From an uncultured Croceitalea sp. (GTDB lineage Bacteria; Bacteroidota; Bacteroidia; Flavobacteriales; Flavobacteriaceae): a stretch of 64,000 bases of DNA. Of the stretch, positions 54,896-63,787 are shown piece after piece; positions within the stretch are counted from its first letter, which is position 1; every line of letters starts with the position of its first letter. The stretch covers positions 62,001 to 126,000 of the forward strand of contig CANLXH010000001.1 of the NCBI GenBank assembly GCA_947495075.1. Direction: 5' to 3'. Under the pieces are notes generated by a model that saw only the letters and a program-made list of their open reading frames with translations, was not told the DNA's origin and searched no databases. Made by a program: the position numbers and the translations under genes.

Positions 54896-56179
54896 ATGTC
54901 GGATAAAGCAACACTTGAGTTTGAAGGAAAAAAATACGAATTCCCAGTTATTAAGGGTACAGAAGATGAGTTAGCAATCGATATAAAAACTTTAAGAGGT
55001 GCTAGTGGAATAGTGACTATTGATCCGGGGTATAAAAATACTGGTTCATGTGAAAGTGCTATAACTTTTTTAGATGGTGAAAAAGGGATTTTAAGATATC
55101 GGGGTTATTCTATTGAAGAACTTGCTGAAAAAGCAGATTTCCTAGAAGTTGCTTACCTATTAATTTTTGGTGAGTTACCAAACAAAGAACAATTAGCTGC
55201 TTTTCACTTAGATATAAAGAATGAATCACACGTAGACGAAGAAATGAAAAAGATTTTGGATGGTTTTCCAAAGTCTGCTCACCCAATGGGTGTTTTATCG
55301 TCATTAACTAGTGCTTTAGTAGCATTTAATCCTGGTTCAGTAGATGTAGCTTCAAGTGACGCTATGTATAATTCTATTGTTCGCATTTTGGCTAAGTTTC
55401 CAGTATTAGTTGCATGGGCAATGCGAAAGAAAATGGGACTTCCTTTAGATTATGGTGATGATTCTTTAGGTTATGTTGAGAACATCCATAAAATGATGTT
55501 TAAGAGACCAAATCAAGAGTATAAAAGAAATAAGATTATAATAGATGCATTAGATAAATTATTAATTCTTCATGCAGATCACGAGCAAAATTGTTCAACA
55601 TCTACAGTAAGAATTGTGGGTTCTTCACATGCAGGCTTATTTGCATCCCTTTCAGCTGGTATATCAGCGTTGTGGGGTCCATTGCATGGTGGTGCAAACC
55701 AAGCTGTTCTTGAAATGTTAGAAGCAATAGAGGCAGATGGTGGAGATACTAAAAAATATATGGCTAAGGCAAAGGATAAAAATGATCCATTTAGATTAAT
55801 GGGCTTTGGTCATAGAGTTTATAAAAACTTTGATCCAAGAGCTAAGATAATTAAGAAAGCAGCTGATGAAGTATTAGCAGATTTGGGAATAGATGATCCC
55901 ATTTTAGAGATAGCCAAAGGTTTAGAAAAGGAGGCATTAGAAGATGATTATTTTGTAAAGAGAAAGCTTTACCCTAATGTAGATTTTTATTCTGGGATTA
56001 TTTACAGAGCACTTGGTATACCCACAGATATGTTTACTGTCATGTTCGCTCTAGGAAGATTGCCAGGATGGATAGCGCAGTGGAGAGAGATGCGTTTGCG
56101 CAATGAACCCATAGGTAGACCAAGACAAATTTATATAGGTGAAAATCATCGCCCTTTTGTTAATGTTAACAAAAGGTAG
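54896..56179 (+). CDS. gltA: Citrate synthase (type II)
   Basis: TCA-cycle entry enzyme (oxaloacetate + acetyl-CoA). 427 residues as in type II enzymes. Catalytic residues lie in ALWGPLHGGANQAV (His), MGFGHRVYKNFDPRAK (His) and NVDFYSGIIYRA (Asp). The N-terminal NADH-sensitive type domain (LEFEGKKYEFPVIKGTEDELAIDIKTL) is present. It follows a 118-base gap and has its own terminator. Confidence 0.98.
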   Translation: MSDKATLEFEGKKYEFPVIKGTEDELAIDIKTLRGASGIVTIDPGYKNTGSCESAITFLDGEKGILRYRGYSIEELAEKADFLEVAYLLIFGELPNKEQLAAFHLDIKNESHVDEEMKKILDGFPKSAHPMGVLSSLTSALVAFNPGSVDVASSDAMYNSIVRILAKFPVLVAWAMRKKMGLPLDYGDDSLGYVENIHKMMFKRPNQEYKRNKIIIDALDKLLILHADHEQNCSTSTVRIVGSSHAGLFASLSAGISALWGPLHGGANQAVLEMLEAIEADGGDTKKYMAKAKDKNDPFRLMGFGHRVYKNFDPRAKIIKKAADEVLADLGIDDPILEIAKGLEKEALEDDYFVKRKLYPNVDFYSGIIYRALGIPTDMFTVMFALGRLPGWIAQWREMRLRNEPIGRPRQIYIGENHRPFVNVNKR

Positions 56180-56202
56180 ATTGCTACCTTAATAAAAACA
56201 AT

Positions 56203-56236
56203 AAAGCTCTTTTATCTATTAAAAGGGCTTTTTTTA
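56203..56236 (+). terminator. Terminator of gltA
   Basis: AAAGCTCTTTTA pairs with TAAAAGGGCTTT (one G-U pair) around a short TCTAT loop, followed by a T7 run. A small hairpin AGGTAG/CTACCT (56174-56189) overlaps the stop codon just upstream. Confidence 0.85.
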
Positions 56237-56271
56237 TACTTAAAAGCCTGTATTATTTTAAAATAGTTTAA

Positions 56272-57186
56272 ATGTTAGAACTAAAAATTACTAACGAAAC
56301 TTCAACGTTAAAAGCTGTTGTTTTAGGAACGGCCGAGAGTTGCGGACCTACCCCAAAAGTAGAAGAAGCATATGACCCTAAATCATTAGAGCATATTTTG
56401 GCTGGCACTTATCCAAAAGAAGTAGACATGACAAAGGAAATGGACGCTTTTGCTAAAGTTTTTGAGAAGTATAATGTTAAAGTATATAGACCATCGGTTA
56501 TAGTAGATTGTAATCAAATATTTTCTAGAGACATCGCATTCGTAATAGGAGATAAATTAGTACATGCTAACATCTTACCAGATAGAGAAAAAGAGTTTCA
56601 GGCGATACAACACGTAATTAATGAAATAAGACCAGAGAATATCATTTATCCACCTGAAGAAGTTCATATTGAAGGAGGTGACGTAATGCCTTGGGGCAAT
56701 TATATTTTTGTAGGTACTTATACTGCTGAAGATTATCCAGATTATATTACGGCTAGAACCAATAAAGAAGCTGTAGAATTTTTAAAACAACAGTTTCCAG
56801 ATAAAACAGTAAAGTCTTTTGAGTTGCGCAAATCTAATACAAACGCTAAAGAGAATGCGTTACATTTAGATTGTTGTTTTCAGCCTATTGGTAATGATAA
56901 AGCCATTCTCCATAAAAATGGGTTTTTAGAAGAAGAAGAATACCAATGGTTAGTGAACTATTTTGGAAAAGAAAATATTTTTGAAATTTCAGCTGATGAA
57001 ATGTATCAGATGTTCAGTAATGTATTTTCAATATCTCCAGAAGTAATAGTTTCAGAAAAAAACTTTACCCGATTAAACAATTGGTTAAGAGAACAAGGGT
57101 TTATTGTAGAAGAAATTCCTTATGCAGAAATTGCAAAGCAAGAAGGTTTACTTCGTTGTAGTACATTACCATTAATTCGTGAATAA
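56272..57186 (+). CDS. Arginine deiminase/amidinotransferase superfamily protein (DDAH-like)
   Basis: 304 residues of the guanidino-modifying superfamily. Catalytic pieces are visible: Glu134/Asp137 in VHIEGGDVM, His198 in ALHLDCCFQP and nucleophile Cys296 in GLLRCSTLPLIRE. These enzymes hydrolyse or transfer the amidino group of arginine derivatives (arginine, dimethylarginine or similar); which one applies cannot be told. The next gene, ctlX, starts 15 bases later and belongs to the same superfamily, so the pair forms an arginine/citrulline-linked operon. Confidence 0.88.
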   Translation: MLELKITNETSTLKAVVLGTAESCGPTPKVEEAYDPKSLEHILAGTYPKEVDMTKEMDAFAKVFEKYNVKVYRPSVIVDCNQIFSRDIAFVIGDKLVHANILPDREKEFQAIQHVINEIRPENIIYPPEEVHIEGGDVMPWGNYIFVGTYTAEDYPDYITARTNKEAVEFLKQQFPDKTVKSFELRKSNTNAKENALHLDCCFQPIGNDKAILHKNGFLEEEEYQWLVNYFGKENIFEISADEMYQMFSNVFSISPEVIVSEKNFTRLNNWLREQGFIVEEIPYAEIAKQEGLLRCSTLPLIRE

Positions 57187-57201
57187 GAAAAGAGTATTTT
57201 A

Positions 57202-58131
57202 ATGCAAATAACCGATACCATTTTAATGATTAGGCCTGTTGCTTTTCGAATGAATGAAGAAACGGCAGTTAATAATTATTTTCAAGAGGATATAAATATT
57301 AAAAATCAAACTATAAATTCTAGAGCTCAAAAAGAGTTTGATGACTTTGTAGCTATTCTTCGTGAAAATGGAGTTCATGTTGTAGTTGTAGATGATAGGA
57401 AAGAAACAGACACTCCAGATTCGATATTTCCTAACAATTGGGTTTCTTTTCATGCCAACGGAACCGTGGCTGTATACCCTATGTTCGCTGAAAATAGAAG
57501 AAGAGAAAGAAGAGAGGACGTTTTTGAAATATTGGAGGCAGAAGGCTTACAAATTGAAAATATAGTTGACTATACTTCTGCTGAAGATGAAGGTGTTTTT
57601 TTAGAAGGAACAGGAAGTATTCTATTGGATAGGGTTCATAAAAAAGCCTATTGTGCACTATCTGAAAGAGCTCATGAAGAACTTTTTATAGAGTTCTGCG
57701 AAGATTTTGATTGTTTTCCAGTCATTTTTACTGCTAATCAAACGGTGAATGGTAAACGACTTCCTATTTATCATACCAATGTAATGATGGCAATGGCGGA
57801 GAACTTTGCAGTGATTTGTCTAGATACCATAGACGATAAAAAAGAGCGCAAAAATGTCATGGAGCATCTTAAAAAAGATGGAAAGGAATTAGTCGTAATA
57901 ACTGAAGAGCAAATGCATCACTTTGCAGGTAATATGTTACAGGTATATGGAACAAACGAACAGCGTTTTATGGTGATGAGTTCTGCTGCGTATTACAGTT
58001 TACGACAAGACCAAATAGATGCTATTACAAAGGATTGCCAGATTATACACAGTTCTTTAGAAACTATTGAAACTTGTGGAGGCGGTTCCGCAAGATGTAT
58101 GATGGCTGAAGTTTTTTTACCAAAAGCTTAA
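57202..58131 (+). CDS. ctlX: CtlX-type citrulline utilisation hydrolase, amidinotransferase superfamily
   Basis: 309 residues; the same fold as the gene before but only distant. The PDSIFPNNWVSF segment (73-83), Glu135 in FLEGTGS, His191 in IYHTNVMM and the terminal Cys299 in CGGGSARCMMAEVF form the expected catalytic set. The family was named for citrulline use; biochemical detail is thin. It is 15 bases after the DDAH-like gene. The stop shares TTAA with the convergent 58128-59630 gene. Confidence 0.88.
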   Translation: MQITDTILMIRPVAFRMNEETAVNNYFQEDINIKNQTINSRAQKEFDDFVAILRENGVHVVVVDDRKETDTPDSIFPNNWVSFHANGTVAVYPMFAENRRRERREDVFEILEAEGLQIENIVDYTSAEDEGVFLEGTGSILLDRVHKKAYCALSERAHEELFIEFCEDFDCFPVIFTANQTVNGKRLPIYHTNVMMAMAENFAVICLDTIDDKKERKNVMEHLKKDGKELVVITEEQMHHFAGNMLQVYGTNEQRFMVMSSAAYYSLRQDQIDAITKDCQIIHSSLETIETCGGGSARCMMAEVFLPKA

Positions 58132-59630
58132 TCTACTACTTCTGTAACTGTAAATTCTCTTATAGCTTGGTTAGGTTCCATAATAGTATATCCTTTCCAG
58201 AACTCAGGGTCGTACTGCGCCATATAGGTGGCTTTTACACTCTTATCTTCTTTAAAATTGTCAAACTGAGATTGGTCAATTAGTGTATTATCAAAAATGA
58301 CTAGTTCCCATTTATTGGTATTGGTCATTCTAAAATCAATATTTAGTCGTAGTTCATTCTGTTTGTTACGTCCTTTGACATGCTTATTTTTTTCAATGAC
58401 ATCAAGGGGGCGGTCAAATCTAAACCAACGGCCAAAACTAAAATCAACAAACTTTAAATCGTAACGGTTATTTGTAAGTTTGGTAAAATGCATCGAACCT
58501 TTATAAAGAATTTCTCTATAAAAAATACCTAGCAATCTAAAGTTTTTAAGGTTTTTGAGGTTTTCAAAATCGATTCGCATAATTGCAAAATCTTCTATAT
58601 TTATGAATAGCCTTCCTTTAAAATCTGCCCCTCCTTTTGGCTCAAAATCGATTACATACACTCCTGCATTATCAATATCTGCATATCCAGCAAGGTTAAA
58701 CTTATATTTTCTGGTTTTATTAATTACGTTAAGCTTAGTATCTTCCTCGTAGAAGACTTCGCTTAAGAGCTCATCAAAAATGTGCTTTTGCTCATCTACA
58801 AATCCAGAGATAGTATCTTTTTTCATTTCTTTTTCTAATTCTTTAGCTTCTTCTGCTTCAATATCTGAAAGAATAGAGTCAACCTGTATTTTTTCACTAA
58901 AGATTCCTGATTTTATTTTTAGATAGGAGTCTGGCTTTACATTTTGTTTAAAAATGCTCTCCATGAGCTTACCCAACTCATCAAAAGAGCTGATATCTTT
59001 TTTGTCATATAAATTTGCAGCTTTTAAAACTTTTACCTTATGTGCTTTTTTAGTTTTATAAAAATCACCAAGAGCTTCTGTATAGTGGTAAGAATTCCTT
59101 GGAATTATCCGTGCAAGACTATCAATAAACTCTTTGTCCAATTCTTCAATAGAAGACTTTTCAAACCCAAAATCAACTTTCTGAATATTTCCAAAAACAG
59201 ACTGCCTTAAAAAATAACGTTGCTTTACTGGATCATTATTGATGTTTTGAGGTAAACGCTCTTTCATTTTATCAATAATTTCATCTACTTCTAATTCTTT
59301 ATCAAATAAATACACTCCACTAAGTTCAATAGCTTTTGGTTGTACATAAATGACGCTATCTAATAAGCTCTCATAAGTAAAACCTAACTTTTCGTAACCC
59401 ATACTAGAGATATAAATAGAATCTAGCTTTTGCGTTGTAGAATCAACTACAAAACTAAACCTACCTTCTTCATTTGAAATTACACCTTGGTTTTCTCCAT
59501 ACTGTATGGTTACGTATGGGATAGGCTTTTTAGTTTTACCATCAACCACCTTAGAAGAAATAGTTTGCGCCAGAGCAGAGGAGGTTGAAAGTACTAATGC
59601 AAAGAGTGTAATTAGGTAATTTAATTTCAT
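58128..59630 (-). CDS. CarboxypepD_reg-like domain exported protein
   Basis: 500 residues. Signal peptide (about 1-22, ALAQ), a carboxypeptidase-regulatory-like domain (about 23-105; SSKVVDGKTKKPIPYVTIQYGENQGVISNEEGRFSF), then a long helical middle (about 130-290) and a beta-rich C-terminal half (FKGRLFINIEDFAIMRIDFENL, FRLLGIFYREILYKGSMHF). Such proteins are common in flavobacteria, probably at the outer membrane; function unknown. No partner gene is adjacent; the stop overlaps ctlX. Confidence 0.85.
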   Translation of the reverse strand: MKLNYLITLFALVLSTSSALAQTISSKVVDGKTKKPIPYVTIQYGENQGVISNEEGRFSFVVDSTTQKLDSIYISSMGYEKLGFTYESLLDSVIYVQPKAIELSGVYLFDKELEVDEIIDKMKERLPQNINNDPVKQRYFLRQSVFGNIQKVDFGFEKSSIEELDKEFIDSLARIIPRNSYHYTEALGDFYKTKKAHKVKVLKAANLYDKKDISSFDELGKLMESIFKQNVKPDSYLKIKSGIFSEKIQVDSILSDIEAEEAKELEKEMKKDTISGFVDEQKHIFDELLSEVFYEEDTKLNVINKTRKYKFNLAGYADIDNAGVYVIDFEPKGGADFKGRLFINIEDFAIMRIDFENLKNLKNFRLLGIFYREILYKGSMHFTKLTNNRYDLKFVDFSFGRWFRFDRPLDVIEKNKHVKGRNKQNELRLNIDFRMTNTNKWELVIFDNTLIDQSQFDNFKEDKSVKATYMAQYDPEFWKGYTIMEPNQAIREFTVTEVVD

Positions 59631-59711
59631 AAAAGCTCGTTTTTTGATGATGTTTATACTAGTAGAGACGTTTTTTTTATTGAGATGGTTGCCTCAAAAG
59701 TTGAGCCAAGG

Positions 59712-61136
59712 TTAAGATTTTGCAATATTTCTAATCATTCCTCCAAAAATGAAATAGTGCAAAGGCACAATACTATACCAATATAATCTCCCTTTTAGCC
59801 CGCGAGGACGAAAAGTAGCGGTTTGATGCAGTACATTATTTTCATCAATTTTAAATTCTAGCCATGCTTCGCCAGGTAGTTTCATCTCAGCAAATAGTAG
59901 TAATCGCTTTCCTTTTTTATCTGCCAGTAATACGCGCCAAAAGTCAAGCGCATCACCAGCAAAAATTTTATCAGGATGGGTTCTTCCTCTTCGGAGGCCA
60001 ACACCACCTAACAGCTTGTCCATAAAACCACGAATTTTCCATAACCAATTTCCATAGTACCAACCTGTTTTTCCTCCAATTTCCCAGATTTTTTTAATAA
60101 CTCTGGAAGAATCGTTTACTTTTAGTTTTTGTATATCCCTTAAAACACCATATTTAGGGACTTGGATGTATTTTTCTAAATTCTGATTAAAGCGTCCACT
60201 CACCATAGAATCCTTCCAGCTACTCATGACTAGATTCTGTTCAATTTTTTTGAAAGCCATATCAATAGCTTCTATGTAGGAATGAGGCTTTATATTTAAC
60301 AATGTTGCCAACCTATTATCGCTTGCGATAACTTCTATCTTCATGCTATCAACTAGATTTAAAGCTAGCTTGTAAGATGTAGAGGTGACGAAATAAAGCC
60401 AATAAGAAGATAGTTTAGGAGTCATTACTGGCACGGTGACTATCCAATTCTTAAAACCTCTTGCCTTGGCATATTGATGTAGCATTTCTTTATAAGTAAG
60501 AATATCTGATCCAGCAATATCAAAAGAATCATTGTAGGTCTTTTTGTTGCCTAGAACTTCTGTAAGAAAAGTGATAACATCACGAATAGCAATGGGCTGC
60601 GTTTTGGTTAAAACCCATTTTGGAGTAATCATAAAAGGGAGTTTTTCACATAAATCTCTTATAATTTCAAAAGAAGAACTACCAGAACCTACTATAATTC
60701 CTGCTCGTAAAACGGTAAGACTAAAATCGCCTTTATAAAGAATTTCTTCTACATTTTTCCGTGACCACAAATGCTTAGATAGATTTTTATCGTTTACAAT
60801 TCCACTTAAATAAATTACCTGTTTTATGTTGGTGTTTTTTAGATAAGCATTAAAGTTTTTAGCAGTTGTAGCTTCCATTTCATCAAAATCCTTTGTAGAT
60901 GAAGTCATAGAGTGTATTAGAAAATACGCTACATCAATATCTTTAGGAATTTTACCTTCCACAGCATGTTGCAAAAAGTCAATTTCTAAGACTTCAATTT
61001 TAGCTAAAGTCTCTTTATCTACAGATAATCTAGAAGCATCACGAACAGTACAAATTACTTTGTGACCTGCATCGAGTAACTGTGGGAGCAAGCGCATACC
61101 AATATAACCATTAGCACCAGTAAGTAGTATTTTCAT
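59712..61136 (-). CDS. SDR-type NAD(P)-binding protein with DUF2867 domain
   Basis: 474 residues. Rossmann start ILLTGANGYIGMRLLPQL (GxxGxxG at 8-14), atypical SDR body up to about 290, then a DUF2867 domain with a conserved GDALDFWRVL..LLLFAEMKLPGEAWLEF segment. Likely an oxidoreductase or binding protein; substrate unknown. It overlaps the upstream 61133 gene by four bases (ATGA), so it is the last gene of a three-gene operon starting with the VOC protein. Confidence 0.9.
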   Translation of the reverse strand: MKILLTGANGYIGMRLLPQLLDAGHKVICTVRDASRLSVDKETLAKIEVLEIDFLQHAVEGKIPKDIDVAYFLIHSMTSSTKDFDEMEATTAKNFNAYLKNTNIKQVIYLSGIVNDKNLSKHLWSRKNVEEILYKGDFSLTVLRAGIIVGSGSSSFEIIRDLCEKLPFMITPKWVLTKTQPIAIRDVITFLTEVLGNKKTYNDSFDIAGSDILTYKEMLHQYAKARGFKNWIVTVPVMTPKLSSYWLYFVTSTSYKLALNLVDSMKIEVIASDNRLATLLNIKPHSYIEAIDMAFKKIEQNLVMSSWKDSMVSGRFNQNLEKYIQVPKYGVLRDIQKLKVNDSSRVIKKIWEIGGKTGWYYGNWLWKIRGFMDKLLGGVGLRRGRTHPDKIFAGDALDFWRVLLADKKGKRLLLFAEMKLPGEAWLEFKIDENNVLHQTATFRPRGLKGRLYWYSIVPLHYFIFGGMIRNIAKS

Positions 61137-61558
61137 AAATCTTCAATTGAAGTAGGAGCATTGTCTGCTTTATAATCTAACAACTTTCTAAAGTATTTCT
61201 GAATTGCTTTTGTGTCTGACAGTACTTTGATGAAATAGTGGTCTCTGTAAATAGAATATATTGCAAAATCCCCTTTGTATATGGTGAGTTTGTAATAAGG
61301 AATTACTAGTGCATAAGTCTCAAGCAAAGACCTAAAACGCACTATTATGCCTTTTGGTCGCATTTCAATATTGCAAGAGTTTCTATTATTGTCTAATATT
61401 AATAAGTTATGTATTTCTACACTAGTTTCTTTAATAAATAGCTTTGGAGAGCCAATACCAGAAAGCTTTAGGCGCTCTTTAATTGTAAAAGGTTTACCTA
61501 CTTCTTCATCAATTTTTGAAGTAATTTTCTTGTCGTTATAAGATACGTTTAATAGCAT
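61133..61558 (-). CDS. Protein of unknown function between VOC and SDR genes
   Basis: About 141 residues from ATG at 61558. An upstream TTG would lie inside the VOC gene, while ATG starts one base after its stop (TAA-T-ATG), so the ATG is chosen. Strand-rich, PH-like composition (PYYKLTIYKGDFAIYSIYRDHYFIKVL); no signal peptide. I do not recognise a family. The tight spacing on both sides says it works with the VOC and SDR proteins or is co-regulated. Confidence 0.75.
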   Translation of the reverse strand: MLLNVSYNDKKITSKIDEEVGKPFTIKERLKLSGIGSPKLFIKETSVEIHNLLILDNNRNSCNIEMRPKGIIVRFRSLLETYALVIPYYKLTIYKGDFAIYSIYRDHYFIKVLSDTKAIQKYFRKLLDYKADNAPTSIEDL

Positions 61559-61559
61559 A

Positions 61560-61913
61560 TTATAAAAATTGACCAAATTTAATCATGTTGCCATCCTTAT
61601 CCAAAACAGCAAATTCACGCATTCCCCAGGGCTGGTTTTGTAATGGTCCATTAGGGTGAACTACTCCTGCAATTTTCATTTCTTCATATAATTCGTCTAC
61701 TTCTTCTACTTGAATATAACAACTTGTATTCTCAGGATGAATTTTGTTATTGCACTTCCAAAAATGTATTTCTACTTTGTCTCTACCAATTACTGCATAG
61801 TTTTTATCCTTCCAACCTATTTTATCGAAGCCTAGTTTTTCTTTATAGAAAGTTACAGTTTTATCAATGTTTAGAGAAGCCAAAACAGGGATAGCAAATT
61901 TAAGATGCTTCAT
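61560..61913 (-). CDS. VOC (glyoxalase/bleomycin-resistance fold) protein
   Basis: 117 residues, one vicinal-oxygen-chelate module pair: start FAIPVLASLNIDKTVTFYKEKLGFD, IHFWKC, then PWGMREFAVLDKDGNMIKFGQ. The pattern resembles bleomycin-resistance/glyoxalase-like proteins, and the Glu near the end of the first half (VEIHF) could be a metal ligand. The substrate is unknown. First gene of a minus-strand operon; divergent from argS. Confidence 0.88.
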   Translation of the reverse strand: MKHLKFAIPVLASLNIDKTVTFYKEKLGFDKIGWKDKNYAVIGRDKVEIHFWKCNNKIHPENTSCYIQVEEVDELYEEMKIAGVVHPNGPLQNQPWGMREFAVLDKDGNMIKFGQFL

Positions 61914-61979
61914 TAGGCTAGTTTTTCATAAAAATATACCTACATCTTAATAAGTGCTCTTAATCTTATCATAAAAACG

Positions 61980-61987
61980 TAGTTTTG
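61980..61987 (+). promoter_or_regulatory. Candidate -7 box of argS
   Basis: TAGTTTTG is an exact TAnnTTTG match. A start near 61994 would lie downstream of the TTG at 61985 and so supports ATG at 62009 as the argS start. No -33 TTG is seen. Confidence 0.4.
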
Positions 61988-62008
61988 CTGCTTGAAAACG
62001 ACGATTTG

Positions 62009-63787
62009 ATGGAGTTACATAAGGTTTTAGAACAAAAAGTACAGGAAGCAGTTAAATCCATATTTAATGTGGATTTACCTACTGTAGAATTTCAACCAAC
62101 ACGTAAAGATTTTGAAGGAGATATCACTGTCGTTGTATTTCCTATGTTAAGAGTGGTAAAGGGTAATCCTGTTCAAATTGGGAATCAAATTGGAGAATAC
62201 CTTGTTGAACATGTTTCTGAAGTCTCAAAATTCAATGTAGTTAAAGGCTTTTTAAATTTGGTAATTGCCGATTCTTATTACCTTGATTTTTTCAACGCTA
62301 TTATGGCTGACGCTACTTATGGCTATGCAAAAGTAAATTCTAAAGATGCTGTTATGGTAGAGTATTCTTCACCAAACACAAACAAGCCATTGCATTTAGG
62401 TCACATTCGTAACAACTTATTAGGGTATTCTGTAGCTGAAATATTAAAAGCTGCAGGACATAAAGTCTATAAAACCCAGATTATAAATGACCGTGGCATC
62501 CATATTTGTAAGAGTATGTTGGCATGGCAAAAGTTTGGAGAAGGAGAGACCCCAGAATCTTCTGGTCTAAAAGGTGATCATTTGGTAGGTAAATACTATG
62601 TAGCTTTTGATAAAGCCTATAAAGCTGAAGTACAAGAATTGGTTGCTGATGGAAAAGATAAAGCGACAGCAGAAAAAGAAGCTTCAATACTCATTGAAGC
62701 ACAAGAAATGTTGCGCAAGTGGGAAGCTGGAGACAATAAAGTAGTTATGCTTTGGAAAAAAATGAATGCTTGGGTATACGAAGGCTTTGATACTACATAC
62801 AAAAATATGGGTGTCGATTTTGATAAACTGTACTATGAAAGTAATACCTACCTTTTGGGGCGAGACGTGGTAAAAGATGGGCTTGAAAAAGGAGTGTTCT
62901 TTAAAAAAGAAGATGGTAGTGTTTGGATAGACTTAACTGATGAGGGTCTGGATGAGAAAATTGTTTTACGTTCAGATGGGACAGCAGTTTATATGACACA
63001 GGATATTGGTACCGCAATTCAGCGAGTTACGGACTTTCCTGATATTAATGGAATGGTATATACTGTAGGTAATGAGCAAGATTATCATTTTAAAGTTTTG
63101 TTTTTAATTTTAAAGAAACTAGGCTATTCTTGGGCCGAGAAATTATATCATTTGAGTTACGGAATGGTAGATTTACCGTCTGGGAAGATGAAAAGTAGAG
63201 AAGGTACCGTTGTTGATGCAGATGACTTAATGGATAGTATGACAGCTACTGCGGCATCTATTTCTGAAGATTTAGGAAAACTAGAAGGCTATTCCAACGA
63301 AGAAAAGCAACAACTTTATAAAACAATAGGGCTTGGGGCATTAAAATATTACATCCTAAAAGTAGACCCTAAAAAACGTATTTTGTTTAATCCAGAAGAG
63401 TCAGTGGATTTTCAAGGAAATACAGGACCTTTTATTCAATATACCTATGCAAGGATTCAATCAATTTTACGAAAAGCTTCAAATGTCACTTTGAGTGGAA
63501 TCGAGAAATCTTTAGAGTTACATGAAAAGGAGAAAACGTTATTAAAACAACTACAAATTTATCCAGAAACGGTGCAACTGGCCGCTGAGAATTACAGCCC
63601 AGCACTAATAGCTAATTATACCTATGATTTGGTTAAAGAATTCAATTCTTTTTATCAGCAAGTTTCTATTCTCGGAGAAGCCGATGAGCAGAAAAAGATG
63701 CTTAGAGTAGCACTTTCAAAAAAAGTTGCAAGGGTTATCGAGTCTTCTTTTAGGTTATTAGGCGTTGCTGTTCCAGAACGTATGTAA
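62009..63787 (+). CDS. argS: Arginyl-tRNA synthetase
   Basis: Class I synthetase that charges tRNA-Arg. An N-terminal additional domain (1-115) is followed by the HIGH motif in SPNTNKPLHLGHIRNNLLG, Rossmann core, KMSKS-like GKMKSREG, the DALR anticodon-binding domain (PFIQYTYARIQSILRKA start) and the RLLGVAVPERM end. 592 residues with ATG at 62009; an in-frame TTG eight codons upstream is less likely. The next gene overlaps by one base (TAATG). Confidence 0.97.
   Translation: MELHKVLEQKVQEAVKSIFNVDLPTVEFQPTRKDFEGDITVVVFPMLRVVKGNPVQIGNQIGEYLVEHVSEVSKFNVVKGFLNLVIADSYYLDFFNAIMADATYGYAKVNSKDAVMVEYSSPNTNKPLHLGHIRNNLLGYSVAEILKAAGHKVYKTQIINDRGIHICKSMLAWQKFGEGETPESSGLKGDHLVGKYYVAFDKAYKAEVQELVADGKDKATAEKEASILIEAQEMLRKWEAGDNKVVMLWKKMNAWVYEGFDTTYKNMGVDFDKLYYESNTYLLGRDVVKDGLEKGVFFKKEDGSVWIDLTDEGLDEKIVLRSDGTAVYMTQDIGTAIQRVTDFPDINGMVYTVGNEQDYHFKVLFLILKKLGYSWAEKLYHLSYGMVDLPSGKMKSREGTVVDADDLMDSMTATAASISEDLGKLEGYSNEEKQQLYKTIGLGALKYYILKVDPKKRILFNPEESVDFQGNTGPFIQYTYARIQSILRKASNVTLSGIEKSLELHEKEKTLLKQLQIYPETVQLAAENYSPALIANYTYDLVKEFNSFYQQVSILGEADEQKKMLRVALSKKVARVIESSFRLLGVAVPERM

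Noticed and set aside
56174-56189. Small hairpin at the gltA stop codon as a separate terminator
   Set aside because: There is no T-run after it; the terminator at 56203-56236 is much better.
61985-62008. TTG start of argS at 61985
   Set aside because: It would sit inside the predicted -7 box (61980-61987); ATG 62009 gives the family's normal start.
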